Assembly (NCBI GenBank): GCA_964443875.1
Contig: CAYUET010000023.1
Coordinates: 1-46,165 of the forward strand
Direction of reading: 5' to 3'
Length of the DNA stretch: 46,165 bases
Source: CAYUET01 sp964443875
Lineage (GTDB): Bacteria > Auribacterota > JAFGBW01
The notes beneath the pieces are model-generated. The model did not search any database, was not told the DNA's origin, and worked only from the letters and a program-made list of their open reading frames with translations. Positions 7,013 to 15,818 of the stretch are shown here, piece after piece; the stretch's first letter is position 1, and every line of letters begins with the position of its first letter. The position numbers and the translations under genes are program-made.

Positions 7013-8344
7013 ATGCCCGGCTCTTTTCTGTTTCTCTTCTGCTGGATCATCTTTTATTATGATGCCAAAAAATTAAAAGATTTCAGCGAAATGCATTATC
7101 AGCATTGTATTAAAGAGCATCCCCTGGTATGGCTTTTATTCTCCTTTATCTGTTATTTTGCCGCAGCCCCGCTTTTCCTTTTCAGAAAACAAAAATACCT
7201 GAAGCTGATTATGGAGCTGAATTCCTTTCATTATACCTATTTCCAGTTTTTTATTTTCACGGAAGTAGCCACGGTCATTATTTTAAGCGCGGGAATCACC
7301 TCCCTGATTTCCGCCCTCATGAATTCATCCTTTGGTCTGATTCTATTTCATGACGCTCTTTTTAAGGAAACCCTGATCCCCCTGATCTGGCTGTTGCTCA
7401 TGCTTGTCTTCGCATTCTATTATATCCACATTAAGCACAGTCTCTCTTTTTGTGAGCAAATTGACCTGAAAATCAAAACGTTTTCATTTTCAGGTTACAT
7501 TTTGCTTCCACTCTTCCTGAGCATTGCGCTTGCGCTCCTCTGCACCCTTCTTTTAGACAAGGACTACTATCCTTTCAGCACCAAATTCATCAGCGCAGGA
7601 TCACCCTTCTCCAAAAACTTTTATCATACTGCTGCGGTATTAATCTTCCCCCTGCTGGAAGGAATTGTTTTCCTCGGCTATTTTTTTTCAATCCTTGAAA
7701 AGACAAAAGGAAAAATCCCTGCGATATTTACACTCTCTCTTTTTTTTGTCCTGATTCACCTTGAACAATCGAGAGGAGATTTTTACAGTCTGCTGCTCAT
7801 TTTCCTCTCTTCTGCCTATTTGTCCGTATTAAGAGGATTCACCGGCTCTTTAATTCCGGCGATTGTGGGGCATTATGCCTATCATTTTTCCATTCTGCTG
7901 ATTCCGTCCCTGTTTGTCTATTTTTCAAATCCGGTCTATTTCCAGTTTTTAAAATCTGAAAACAAGCTGAGTTTTGCCCAAAAACAGACACTTCTTGTGG
8001 AAAGCATTCAAAAATTCCCTCACTATGCAGAGGCCTATAATGACCTGGCCTCTTTATATGCGGCGAATAATATAAACCTGAACATTGCCCTGACCCTCAT
8101 TGAAACAGCTCTGAAAACGAAACCCCAGGGTGTCGATTACCTGGACACAAAGGCGGAAATCCTGTTTAAACTGAAACGCTGCGATGAAGCGATTGCCATT
8201 GAAGAAAAGCTTGCTGAAAAAGACCCTTATTACTCCTACCATCAGGAACAGATTAAAAAATTCAAAAAAAAACCTGAGAAGAAATCAAAACCCGGTAAAA
8301 GATCAAATCTTATTCATACCCCAGATTCTGAAGGTGTTCCTTAA
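7013..8344 (+). CDS. CPBP-like integral membrane protein with C-terminal TPRs
   Basis: A 443-residue protein with about eight predicted membrane helices followed by a soluble tail. The second half of the membrane part resembles the CPBP (CAAX protease / bacteriocin-processing) family: LLEGIVFLGYFFSI stands where EExxxRG is expected, FVLIHL matches the FxxxH motif, and GSLIPAIVGHYAYH matches the last His motif. The first motif is incomplete (EG rather than EE, no Arg), so peptidase activity is doubtful. Residues from about 325 form TPR-like helices (AEAYNDLASLYAANN, LDTKAEILFKLKRCDEAI), and the end is very Lys-rich. An AAGAGGA ribosome site precedes the ATG. Its last 35 nt overlap rfbD on the opposite strand. 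Confidence 0.65.
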   Translation: MPGSFLFLFCWIIFYYDAKKLKDFSEMHYQHCIKEHPLVWLLFSFICYFAAAPLFLFRKQKYLKLIMELNSFHYTYFQFFIFTEVATVIILSAGITSLISALMNSSFGLILFHDALFKETLIPLIWLLLMLVFAFYYIHIKHSLSFCEQIDLKIKTFSFSGYILLPLFLSIALALLCTLLLDKDYYPFSTKFISAGSPFSKNFYHTAAVLIFPLLEGIVFLGYFFSILEKTKGKIPAIFTLSLFFVLIHLEQSRGDFYSLLLIFLSSAYLSVLRGFTGSLIPAIVGHYAYHFSILLIPSLFVYFSNPVYFQFLKSENKLSFAQKQTLLVESIQKFPHYAEAYNDLASLYAANNINLNIALTLIETALKTKPQGVDYLDTKAEILFKLKRCDEAIAIEEKLAEKDPYYSYHQEQIKKFKKKPEKKSKPGKRSNLIHTPDSEGVP

Positions 8345-9173
8345 GGGCCTTTTGCCAGGTCTGCATCCGGTAAATTCCAAGGGCTTTCAGACGGCCGTTC
8401 TCCAGAACAGACCAGCTCGGCCTCTTTAAAAGTGACGTGTAGGCGGAGGAAGGAATGGGGTTGACTTTAACGGAAAGCCCGCAGAGCGAAAAAATTTCCT
8501 TTGCAAATTCAAACCACGAACAATAGCCCCCATTGCTCACATGAAAAATTCCCGTTTCCGGTCTCCCCAGAAGAAGCTCTGTCTGACGGGCAATATCCAT
8601 GGTATAGGTCGGGGTGATGAATTCATCACTGACCACATTGATTTCTTTTCTGGTTTCCGCCTGCCTGAGCATGGCTGAAACAAAATTAACCCCGCCTTTG
8701 GCCCTGCAGGGGATTTTCCCGTAAATTCCACCCACCCGGAGAATTTTATGATTCTCGCAATAAATCCGGGCCGTATGTTCACTTGCAAGTTTGGTCAGGG
8801 CGTAAAAATTTAAAGGGTTGGGAAGGTCAGTTTCCGCATAGGGAACTTTCTTGACTCCGTCAAAAACGTAATCGGTGCTGTAATGAATCAGTTCGGCCTT
8901 GAGCCTGGAAGCGGCTTTTGCGATATTCTGAGTTCCTATAATATTGACCTCTGCGGCCCTCCGGGGTTCTTCCTCACATTTGGGCACATTGTGAAAAGCG
9001 GCTGTATTTAAAATGACTTCGGGACGGATTTTTTCAAGCACTTCAAAAGTCCCGGCTTCATCCGCAATTTCAATTTCATGGTGGGTCAGGGCAGCGACCT
9101 CATGGGCTGCTCCCAAAACTGAACCAAGGTCTGATCCCAGCTGTCCGTTGGCACCGATGATTGCTATTTTCAT
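8310..9173 (-). CDS. rfbD: dTDP-4-dehydrorhamnose reductase (RfbD/RmlD-like)
   Basis: A 287-residue short-chain dehydrogenase/reductase. It has the N-terminal NADPH-binding IGANGQLGSDL, STDYVFDG, and the catalytic Tyr-x-x-x-Lys in NFYALTKLASEH, all typical of RmlD, which makes dTDP-L-rhamnose for cell-surface polysaccharide in the last step of that pathway. RmlA, RmlB and RmlC are not in the window. The start ATG overlaps the ispH stop (ATGA), so it is translated as the distal gene of the parAB-ispH run. The substrate of stand-alone RmlD-like reductases can differ, so the precise sugar is uncertain. Confidence 0.85.
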   Translation of the reverse strand: MKIAIIGANGQLGSDLGSVLGAAHEVAALTHHEIEIADEAGTFEVLEKIRPEVILNTAAFHNVPKCEEEPRRAAEVNIIGTQNIAKAASRLKAELIHYSTDYVFDGVKKVPYAETDLPNPLNFYALTKLASEHTARIYCENHKILRVGGIYGKIPCRAKGGVNFVSAMLRQAETRKEINVVSDEFITPTYTMDIARQTELLLGRPETGIFHVSNGGYCSWFEFAKEIFSLCGLSVKVNPIPSSAYTSLLKRPSWSVLENGRLKALGIYRMQTWQKALKEHLQNLGYE

Positions 9174-10054
9174 AAGCCCTTCTTTCCGCTTTGTGACTCA
9201 AGACTCTGCTGAATTTGCTCCACCGCCTTATAAACCTCCTCAATCACCTCATCCGGCGTTGAGGTCCCCGCCGTAATCCCCACGGTATCAAAGCCTTCAA
9301 ACCACGACGGATCAAGTTCCTCGGCGGTTTCAATATGATGGCAGGGCAGATTCTTTTCTTCGCAGATCTTTACCATTTTTTTGGTGTTGGAACTGTTAAA
9401 CCCTCCGATCACGATCATCAGATCGACTTTCTCCGCCAGTTCATGAACCGCTTTCTGTCTTTCACGGGTGGGCTTGCAGACCGTATTTTCAAATTCAACC
9501 TGTTCCACGCCCGGAAGCTTCCGTACTTTTTCCACAAGGGCTTCAACGACTTCAGGCTGATTGGTGGTCTGGGAAACAATCCCAAGCCGGGGTTTCCCGA
9601 GCTTTGCCAGGGCTTCCAGATCTTTTTCAGAATAAACAACAAAATATTCACTGAGATCCCCGATGATCCCCTTGACTTCCACATGTTCAGGATGCCCCAG
9701 CACAACGGGGAAAAAACCCCTTTTGACCATGTTCTTGATGGTTTTATGCACATAGGACACTAAAGGACAGGTGGCATCCTCCACCTCAAATCCTTTTTCC
9801 TTAAGGTGCCGGATCAGTTTTTCTGAGGAACCGTGAGCCGTGATCATCACCCTTTTGGTCTTGATCTGATCGATTTCCTTAAAGGAATTGATCATAAAAA
9901 TGCCGTAATCCAGAAGTTTTTTCACGGTTTGGGGGTTGTGGACCAGCTGTCCCAGAATGGTCAGCGTTCCCTTATTTTTTTCCTGAAGGGCTGTTTTCAG
10001 AGCATTGCGGACCCCGAAACAGTTCCCCATGGCTTTGGCTTGAAGTATTTTCAT
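9170..10054 (-). CDS. ispH: 4-hydroxy-3-methylbut-2-enyl diphosphate reductase
   Basis: A 294-residue IspH (LytB), the last enzyme of the MEP isoprenoid pathway, reducing HMBPP to IPP and DMAPP at a [4Fe-4S] cluster. The three cluster cysteines are visible: Cys12 (MGNCFGVRNA), Cys96 (DATCPLVSYVH) and Cys193 (ENTVCKPTRERQ). Substrate-binding motifs LVHNPQTV, TAHGSSE, SQTTNQ, GGFNSSNT and TAGTSTP are also present. Family consensus usually has AHGV, ICxAT and TAGAS, so this copy has several mild substitutions. It starts 11 nt after parB and overlaps rfbD, as part of one long minus-strand operon. Confidence 0.95.
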   Translation of the reverse strand: MKILQAKAMGNCFGVRNALKTALQEKNKGTLTILGQLVHNPQTVKKLLDYGIFMINSFKEIDQIKTKRVMITAHGSSEKLIRHLKEKGFEVEDATCPLVSYVHKTIKNMVKRGFFPVVLGHPEHVEVKGIIGDLSEYFVVYSEKDLEALAKLGKPRLGIVSQTTNQPEVVEALVEKVRKLPGVEQVEFENTVCKPTRERQKAVHELAEKVDLMIVIGGFNSSNTKKMVKICEEKNLPCHHIETAEELDPSWFEGFDTVGITAGTSTPDEVIEEVYKAVEQIQQSLESQSGKKGL

Positions 10055-10065
10055 GAAAAATAAAA

Positions 10066-10992
10066 TTATTCGGAAATTCCGAGAAGTTCAACGATTCTCT
10101 GGAGGTCTCCCCCGGAATGGTATTCGATCACCATTTTGCCCTTGTCCAGAGAACCCTGCATCTCCACCTTGCAGAGGAAACGGTGCTGAAGCTTTTCCAG
10201 CAGATGATTCATCTGGGGATCCACAGACACCTGACGGGGAGTCTTTTTGGAAGGCTCGTCCCCTTTCGCGGGAGCTTCTTTTCTCTCCTGCGGAGAATAA
10301 ACTTTTTTCTCCAGTTCCCGCACAGACCAGGCTTCCTCCACCGCCTTGTAGGCCAGAGAAAGCTGAACATCGGGATTCTCAACTGCAAGAAGAGTGCGGA
10401 TATGACCCATGCTCAATTTTCTTTCAATGAGCAGATTCTGAATTTCAGAAGGAAGATTTAACAGACGGACCAGGTTTCCGATGGCTGAGCGGCTTTTTCC
10501 CACCTTGGCCGCCACTTCCTCCTGGGTCATTCTGAATTCGTTCATCAGGCGGCTGTAGGCGTCAGCCTCTTCAATGGCATTGAGATTTTCCCTCTGAATG
10601 TTTTCAATCAGGGCAATGACATGGTTGTTTTCATCATTGGTTTCCTGGATAAGGGCCGGAATGGTGGCAAGTCCCAGCATTTTTACAGCCCTGAACCGTC
10701 TTTCTCCGAAAACAATGCTGTATCCTTCTCCTTCAGGTTTGAGCAGAATGGGCTGAATCACGCCATGTTCCTTGATGGAACGGCATAATTCCTCAAGCTT
10801 ATCCTGTTCAAAAATCACACGGGGCTGGGCCTTGTTCGGCTGAATCCTGCTGATCTCAATTTCCCGTACCTGTCCCGCAGGGACGACTGCTTCCGCCTCA
10901 GGTCCTGAAGGGGCCGGGGCCTTTTGGGGGATCAGGGCATTGAGTCCTTTTCCAAGGACATTTTTTTTAAAGGGCGCTGTTTTTGCTGTCAT
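10066..10992 (-). CDS. parB: Chromosome-partitioning protein ParB (Spo0J family)
   Basis: A 308-residue ParB. The N-terminus has the short GKGLNALIPQ segment thought to contact ParA. The CTP-binding/ParB-N domain follows, with QPRVIFEQDKLEELCRSIKE, HGVIQPILL and GERRFRAVKMLG, then the HTH region (MTQEEVAAKVGKSRSAIGNL) that recognises parS, a linker and a C-terminal dimerisation helix. It binds parS, slides as a CTP clamp and loads SMC condensin. It follows parA by 14 nt. I found no convincing parS palindrome in the window. Confidence 0.96.
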   Translation of the reverse strand: MTAKTAPFKKNVLGKGLNALIPQKAPAPSGPEAEAVVPAGQVREIEISRIQPNKAQPRVIFEQDKLEELCRSIKEHGVIQPILLKPEGEGYSIVFGERRFRAVKMLGLATIPALIQETNDENNHVIALIENIQRENLNAIEEADAYSRLMNEFRMTQEEVAAKVGKSRSAIGNLVRLLNLPSEIQNLLIERKLSMGHIRTLLAVENPDVQLSLAYKAVEEAWSVRELEKKVYSPQERKEAPAKGDEPSKKTPRQVSVDPQMNHLLEKLQHRFLCKVEMQGSLDKGKMVIEYHSGGDLQRIVELLGISE

Positions 10993-11006
10993 GAAAAAAA
11001 CCTTGA

Positions 11007-11771
11007 TTAAGAATTGGCTTTAAGAAATTCACCGCAGAATTCAAGATATTTTTCAGCGCCGACTGAACGCATATCATAATAAACAATCGGCTTTCCAAAA
11101 CTTGGAGACTCGGCAATTTTAATATTTCTGGGAATGACGGTCTTGTAGACCTTGTTTTTAAAATACTTGATCACTTCGGACATGACCTGTTTCGAAAGAT
11201 TTGTGCGTGTATCACACATGGTGATGAGGATGCCTTCAATCTCAAGGGAGGGATTCAATCCGTTTTTTACAAGCTCAACGGTCTGCACGAGCTGGCTCAG
11301 CCCCTCCAGGGCAAAATATTCCGCCTGAAGGGGGATCACCACCGTGTCCGAGGCGCACAGGGAATTCAAGGTCAGAAGCCCCAGAGAAGGGGGGCAGTCG
11401 ATCAGCAGATAATCATAATCATTGCGCACAGAGGCAAGCGCTTTCTGCAGTTTGAATTCTCTTCCCTCCATGGAGGTCAGTTCCAGCTCGGCTCCGATAA
11501 GATGGACACTTGAGGGGAGAAGGGAAAGATTGGGGTATTCCGTGGGCTGAATGAGTTCCGAAATGGGGTGTGTGCCGATAATGGCTTCATACACTGAATG
11601 CTCGACCTTGGTCTTGTCAAAACCAATGCCGCTGGTGGCATTGGCCTGGGGATCCATATCGATCAGTAAAACCTGCTTTTCTGCTTTGGCCAGGCATGAG
11701 GCCAAATTGACAGTGGTGGTTGTTTTCCCCACACCGCCCTTCTGATTCGTAATTGATACAATTTTGCTCAT
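11007..11771 (-). CDS. parA: Chromosome-partitioning ATPase ParA (Soj family)
   Basis: A ParA-type deviant Walker ATPase. SKIVSITNQKGGVGKTTTTV contains the deviant Walker A motif, DMDPQANAT the A' motif, and LLIDCPPSLGLLTLNSL the Walker B region. About 254 residues, the normal chromosomal size. I start at ATG 11771 (MSKIVS, the family norm); a TTG at 11783 would add four residues. It makes nucleoid-bound ATP dimers that move ParB-parS complexes. It lies 98 nt after ssb, the widest gap in this minus-strand run, so an internal promoter is possible here. Confidence 0.96.
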   Translation of the reverse strand: MSKIVSITNQKGGVGKTTTTVNLASCLAKAEKQVLLIDMDPQANATSGIGFDKTKVEHSVYEAIIGTHPISELIQPTEYPNLSLLPSSVHLIGAELELTSMEGREFKLQKALASVRNDYDYLLIDCPPSLGLLTLNSLCASDTVVIPLQAEYFALEGLSQLVQTVELVKNGLNPSLEIEGILITMCDTRTNLSKQVMSEVIKYFKNKVYKTVIPRNIKIAESPSFGKPIVYYDMRSVGAEKYLEFCGEFLKANS

Positions 11772-11869
11772 AACCTGTTTCAATATTAAAATTGGATAAT
11801 AAAAAGGAAGATCCTAATTTTAAACCCTCAAGACGTCAATTAAAATCCGGATTCAGAAAAATCGCGGGA

Positions 11870-12283
11870 TTAAAACGGAATATCTTCCGAAGTTACGGGA
11901 TTCAAATACTCTTCTGAAACCGGTTCAGAAACGGCGGAAGCGGGACCTTTTCCGCCCGGGGAGGAAAGGAATTGCACACGGACCGCCTTGACACGTATCC
12001 GGGAACGCTTCTGCCCTTCATGTTCCCAGCTGTCAAACTGAAGAGCCCCTTCCACGAGTAACCCTGAACCTTTCTTAAGGTACTGGCATACGGTTTCCGC
12101 CTGTTTCCCCCACACCACAACATCCACAAAGGTGGCCTCTTCCTGCTTCTGACCGTTTTTATCCACATAAACCTGGTTAACAGCCAGACGAAGATCGGAG
12201 ACGGCCATACCTGAAGGTGTATGCCGGAGTTCCGGGTCCCGGGTAAGATTTCCGCCTAAAAAGACTTTGTTCATGCTGACCAT
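11870..12283 (-). CDS. ssb: Single-stranded DNA-binding protein
   Basis: A 137-residue SSB with the OB fold visible: MNKVFLGGNLTRDPELRHTPSG at the start, EEATFVDVVVWGKQAETVCQYLKKG in the middle and VEGALQFDSWEHEGQKRSR. The acidic tip ends SEDIPF, the conserved tail that recruits replication and repair proteins. The linker between fold and tip is unusually short. GGAG lies 8 nt before the ATG at 12283. It sits between pheA and parA in the minus-strand run. Confidence 0.95.
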   Translation of the reverse strand: MVSMNKVFLGGNLTRDPELRHTPSGMAVSDLRLAVNQVYVDKNGQKQEEATFVDVVVWGKQAETVCQYLKKGSGLLVEGALQFDSWEHEGQKRSRIRVKAVRVQFLSSPGGKGPASAVSEPVSEEYLNPVTSEDIPF

Positions 12284-12306
12284 GGTGATTTACTCCTTAT
12301 TGTTCT

Positions 12307-13329
12307 TTATCCGATGGGATAGGACCCCAGAATCTTAATATGAAAAGTTGATTTTTTAAGCTCATGAAGGGTTTTTGCCACTTTTTCATCATGGACATGT
12401 CCCATAAAATCCACAAAAAAGGAATACTCCCAGTTTTGTCGCTTGGAGGGTCTGGACTCAATTTTCGTCAGGTTGATCCCGTATTTTTTAAAGACCTTCA
12501 GGGCTTCAACCAGGGCTCCGGGCTTATCCTGGCATAAAAAAACAATGGAGGTTTTGTTCTGGCCGGAAGGTTTCTGAGACTCATGAGACAGAATGAAAAA
12601 CCGCGTCTTGTTGGTCCGGGAATCCTGAATGTTCGACTCCAGAACAGGGCATTGATACATTTCAGAGGCAAGCCTTGTTCCTATGGCCCCCTTGGTTTTA
12701 CTTTTCCTGATCATCTGTACGGCCGCCGCTGAACTTAAATACTCCCGTATTTTAACCTGAGGAAGGTGAGCGGTAAGCCAGTTGCGGCATTGCCCCAGAA
12801 CCTGGGGATGGGAATAAATCTCGCGAAGGGAGTCAAACGTTCCATAGCCCATGAGATTATGGTGAATGGAAATGGTTTTTTCCCCGTAAATCGTAAGCGG
12901 GGTATCCCTCAGAAGATCCAGGGAAAGATGAATTGTTCCTTCAACCGAATTTTCAATGGGCACAACCCCAAAATCCGCCTTGCCGTTTTCCACTTCTGTA
13001 AAAATTTCGCGGATGGTGGACTGGGGAAGGTAAATCCCCCTCTCCCCGAAAATTTCGCGGGCCGCTTCATGGCTGAAGGTCGCTTCAGGCCCGAGGAAAG
13101 CAACCGAAGTCTTCCTTTCCCTGCAGGCCTCGTTGAAAAGATGGGTGAAAATATCCCGGGTCCAGGGCTTGCTCTGAAGGGCATGCTGTTCTTTCAGCTG
13201 GGGGGCTTTAAGACGAAACAGGAGATCTTTTTCCTTCCGGGTCAGTTCAAGGGTTTTCCGGATCCTTTCCTCACAGAGGTCCAGAATCTGACGGTCAAGG
13301 GATTCAAGGGATTTATCTGGTTTTGTCAT
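12307..13329 (-). CDS. pheA: Bifunctional chorismate mutase / prephenate dehydratase (P-protein)
   Basis: A 340-residue PheA for phenylalanine synthesis. Residues 1-80 form an AroQ-type chorismate mutase helix bundle (SLDRQILDLCEERI...ELTRKEKD), somewhat divergent from the usual RxxIDxID pattern. The dehydratase domain follows (VAFLGPEATFSHEAA, IPIENSVEGTIHLSLDLL, and the catalytic TRFFILS). The C-terminus is a regulatory ACT domain (KPGALVEALKVFKKYGINLT, IESRPSKRQNWEYSFFVD), where phenylalanine normally binds for feedback control. It follows scpB by 21 nt and precedes ssb by 23 nt. Confidence 0.93.
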   Translation of the reverse strand: MTKPDKSLESLDRQILDLCEERIRKTLELTRKEKDLLFRLKAPQLKEQHALQSKPWTRDIFTHLFNEACRERKTSVAFLGPEATFSHEAAREIFGERGIYLPQSTIREIFTEVENGKADFGVVPIENSVEGTIHLSLDLLRDTPLTIYGEKTISIHHNLMGYGTFDSLREIYSHPQVLGQCRNWLTAHLPQVKIREYLSSAAAVQMIRKSKTKGAIGTRLASEMYQCPVLESNIQDSRTNKTRFFILSHESQKPSGQNKTSIVFLCQDKPGALVEALKVFKKYGINLTKIESRPSKRQNWEYSFFVDFMGHVHDEKVAKTLHELKKSTFHIKILGSYPIG

Positions 13330-13350
13330 GATCTTCCCGCTGGAAAAAAA

Positions 13351-13935
13351 TTAATTTAAATTTAGCTCGCCCAGAGGAGGAAGCTCCTGCAGGCTCTTAA
13401 GGTTAAAAACGGTCAAAAATGTTTTGGTGGTTGAATAAAGCCAGGGTTTCCCGGGGACATCCCTTTGTCCGCTGGGATAAATCAGATCCTTTTCGAGAAG
13501 GATTTTCATGGGCCCGTCCACGCTGACCCCTCGGATCTTTTCAATTTCAGCCCTGGTGACAGGCTGTTTATAGGCGATAATGGCCAGGGTTTCCAGGGCG
13601 GCTTTGGAAAGCTTTTCATGGGTGGCCTGCTTAAGAAATCTTTTGATGGATTCATTGTATTCAGAGCGGGTCCTGAGTTGATAGCCTTCGGATTGGGTGA
13701 CAAGCTCAAAGCTTCTTCCGCTTTTGTCGTATTCCTCCTTCAATTGAAAGAGAAGATCCTCCACGTTTTTACGGGTGACTAAAAAGGTTTCCTTCAGAAA
13801 AAACTGAAACTGACCCGTGGTTATGGGTTCGGAGGAGGCAAAAAGAATGGCTTCAAGAATGCCTTTGATTTTCTGGGCTTCCTCAATATCTCCTGTCTGA
13901 CTGAGTTCCAACTGATCCGGCTGTGGATTGTTCAA
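13351..13935 (-). CDS. scpB: Segregation and condensation protein B
   Basis: A 194-residue ScpB, the winged-helix dimer that, with the kleisin ScpA, completes the SMC condensin. Typical motifs are KGILEAILFASSEPIT, LETLAIIAYKQPVTRAEIEKIRGVSVDGPMK (read as two blocks) and the C-terminal FLTVFNLKSLQELPPL. Its ATG overlaps the end of scpA by four bases, giving translational coupling. Confidence 0.95.
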   Translation of the reverse strand: MNNPQPDQLELSQTGDIEEAQKIKGILEAILFASSEPITTGQFQFFLKETFLVTRKNVEDLLFQLKEEYDKSGRSFELVTQSEGYQLRTRSEYNESIKRFLKQATHEKLSKAALETLAIIAYKQPVTRAEIEKIRGVSVDGPMKILLEKDLIYPSGQRDVPGKPWLYSTTKTFLTVFNLKSLQELPPLGELNLN

Positions 13936-14735
13936 AGATCTGTTCCTTTCTCTTCCTGCGGAAAGGCCGCGGGAGGCGTCCGCCTGCGCAAAACGATTTC
14001 CCCGAAAACCTTTCCCTGCTGTTCGATGAATACTTCCTGCGTTTTCACAAGCTCCAGAATCCCCAGAAAGGTACAGATGATTTCATCCTTGGGGGAGTCT
14101 TCATGTATCAGGGAGGAAAATTTAATCTCCCCTTTTTCCAGAATCTCAGAACGCAGAAAACTCAATTTTTCTTCAACGGTAAATTTATCCGCAATCACCT
14201 CTTTGGGGGATTTCAGCTTGATTTTTTTTAAAAGATCCTGAAAGGCCTTGAAAAGGTCAAAAACACCGGCGTCTGTGACGATTTTGGACTCCCTGTCCGG
14301 CGGAAGCACATTGACTCCCCGGTCAAAATGCGTCTGCTCCTTCTCCTGAAGTACTTCAAGATGGCCTGAGGCTTCTTTAAACTGCTTATATTCAAGGAGT
14401 TTCTGCAGCAGATCCTGATGGGGATCCTCCTCCTCTTCTCCCTCTTCTGCATCCGCCATATCTCCGGGAAGAAGAGAGCGGGATTTGATATGCAGAAGCG
14501 TCGCGGCAGTCACAATGAACTCCCCCGCTACATCCATATCCAGAGAACGCATAAGCTCAAGATGTTCAAGATACTGCTGGGTGATAGATTCAAGCCTTAC
14601 GGTCTGAATATCAATCTCGCTTTTTTTAATCAGGTATAAAAGAAGATCCAGGGGGCCCTCAAAAAAATCAAGGTGACATTTGAAATCATTAATCTGCTCT
14701 TCTGAAAGAGCGGTATCTGCTGCAGGGGATGTCAT
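13932..14735 (-). CDS. scpA: Segregation and condensation protein A (kleisin)
   Basis: A 267-residue ScpA. The N-terminal kleisin block is clear: CHLDFFEGPLDLLLYLIKKS, DIQTVRLESITQQYLEHLE, and the membrane-like helix AGEFIVTAATLLHIKSRSLL. An acidic linker (EEGEEEEDPHQD) follows, and the C-terminal winged helix ends with CTFLGILELVKTQEVFIEQQ. It bridges SMC heads in the condensin ring. The gene begins 6 nt after the stop of an ABC substrate-binding protein gene and overlaps scpB, so all three are coupled. Confidence 0.95.
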   Translation of the reverse strand: MTSPAADTALSEEQINDFKCHLDFFEGPLDLLLYLIKKSEIDIQTVRLESITQQYLEHLELMRSLDMDVAGEFIVTAATLLHIKSRSLLPGDMADAEEGEEEEDPHQDLLQKLLEYKQFKEASGHLEVLQEKEQTHFDRGVNVLPPDRESKIVTDAGVFDLFKAFQDLLKKIKLKSPKEVIADKFTVEEKLSFLRSEILEKGEIKFSSLIHEDSPKDEIICTFLGILELVKTQEVFIEQQGKVFGEIVLRRRTPPAAFPQEEKGTDL

Positions 14736-14741
14736 GGGGGA

Positions 14742-15656
14742 TTATTCTCCGAAAACTTCTGCAGCGCCGGATTTAAAAGAGTCCGGGATATTTATTTTCA
14801 TGATGACTGCAGAGCGCATATTGACGGCATAGTCTGTATCTTCAGGAAGTTCAACCAGCATGTTTTTGACATTTTCTCCGCCCACAAGAGTGGTCATAAG
14901 TTTCGCCGCCTGGGTACCAAGGCTTGGATAATGGCAGTAAAAGGCGACCATGGCTCCGGCTTTTACCTGGGGAGCCGAAAATCCAACCAGGGGAATCTTG
15001 TTGGTAATGGAAAAACGAAGGATAACCTGGATGGATTGAACGTTATAGACCGTATTATCAACTATAGAAAGGATATAGTCCGCTTTTCCTTTCAGCGATT
15101 CAACCGAAGGAGGCACATCCTCCTTGCTGAATACCGGAACATCCATAATGCGGATTCCGAATTCATCGGCATATTTAAGATATTGATTCACGACAAAACT
15201 GGAAACCCCGGGATCATAAAGAATCCCCACCCGGTTTTTTCCCGGCATGATTTTTTTCAGATTAGTAAACTGCATCCGCGGACTGAGATCCACAAGAACT
15301 CCTGTCATCTGCCCTCTGGGCGAACCATCCTTCTGAATAAGGCCGTTTTTAACCGGATCCACCACCATCGTGAAAACTCCCGGGAATCCGCTGTCATTGC
15401 AGACATTGGAGGCAGGAGCCCCGACACTGAAAAAATACTGACATCCCGAATCTTTCATATTTTTGATCGTGGCGTTGTCATCATTGAGAACAATGATATC
15501 TTTCAGCGTATGCCCCCCCGGGAGCATGGCTTTTTTAAAATTAGCGACGATTTCAGCATACACTGGGATCTTTTCATTGGAAAGAATGCCGATTTTCGCC
15601 CCGAAAACAGGACAGGAAATCGCAAATAAAAGTAGGATTATTCCAAAATTCTTCAT
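14742..15656 (-). CDS. ABC transporter substrate-binding protein (ABC_sub_bind / TrpX-like family)
   Basis: A 304-residue periplasmic protein with a cleavable signal peptide (IILLLFAISCPVFGA). The body has two Rossmann-like lobes with family features such as QYFFSVGAPASNVC, VDPVKNGLIQ, MTGVLVDLSPRMQF, NRVGILYDPGVSS and IPLVGFSAPQVKAGAMVAF, matching the ABC_sub_bind family that includes tryptophan-binding TrpX-type proteins. The ligand cannot be read from the sequence. No permease or ATPase gene is nearby; instead it heads the scpA operon, 6 nt upstream of scpA, which is odd for a transport protein. Confidence 0.85.
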   Translation of the reverse strand: MKNFGIILLLFAISCPVFGAKIGILSNEKIPVYAEIVANFKKAMLPGGHTLKDIIVLNDDNATIKNMKDSGCQYFFSVGAPASNVCNDSGFPGVFTMVVDPVKNGLIQKDGSPRGQMTGVLVDLSPRMQFTNLKKIMPGKNRVGILYDPGVSSFVVNQYLKYADEFGIRIMDVPVFSKEDVPPSVESLKGKADYILSIVDNTVYNVQSIQVILRFSITNKIPLVGFSAPQVKAGAMVAFYCHYPSLGTQAAKLMTTLVGGENVKNMLVELPEDTDYAVNMRSAVIMKINIPDSFKSGAAEVFGE

Positions 15657-15790
15657 TAAAAACCCTCAACTTATTACATGATAAGCTTATTTTCTGATTT
15701 TTTTAAAAAATTATGTCATTCGGAAGTGAATGTCAACTATTACCTGATATGAAGATCAAGATAAAAAAATTTTAAGCGGAAATTTTTTTA

Positions 15791-15818
15791 TTGACTAAAT
15801 TACCAAATTATTTTAATC
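15791..15818 (+). promoter_or_regulatory. Possible promoter of the rpmH operon
   Basis: TTGACT (15791-15796) and a weak -10 TTAATC (15813-15818) with 16-nt spacing lie 46 nt before rpmH, in the A/T-rich divergent region 15657-15863. This region also must hold the promoter for the minus-strand substrate-binding-protein/scpA run. No TTATCCACA DnaA box was seen here. Confidence 0.35.

Noticed and set aside
14931..15629. A 232-codon open frame on the plus strand
   Set aside because: It is antisense to the ABC substrate-binding protein gene and has no ribosome site or family motif.
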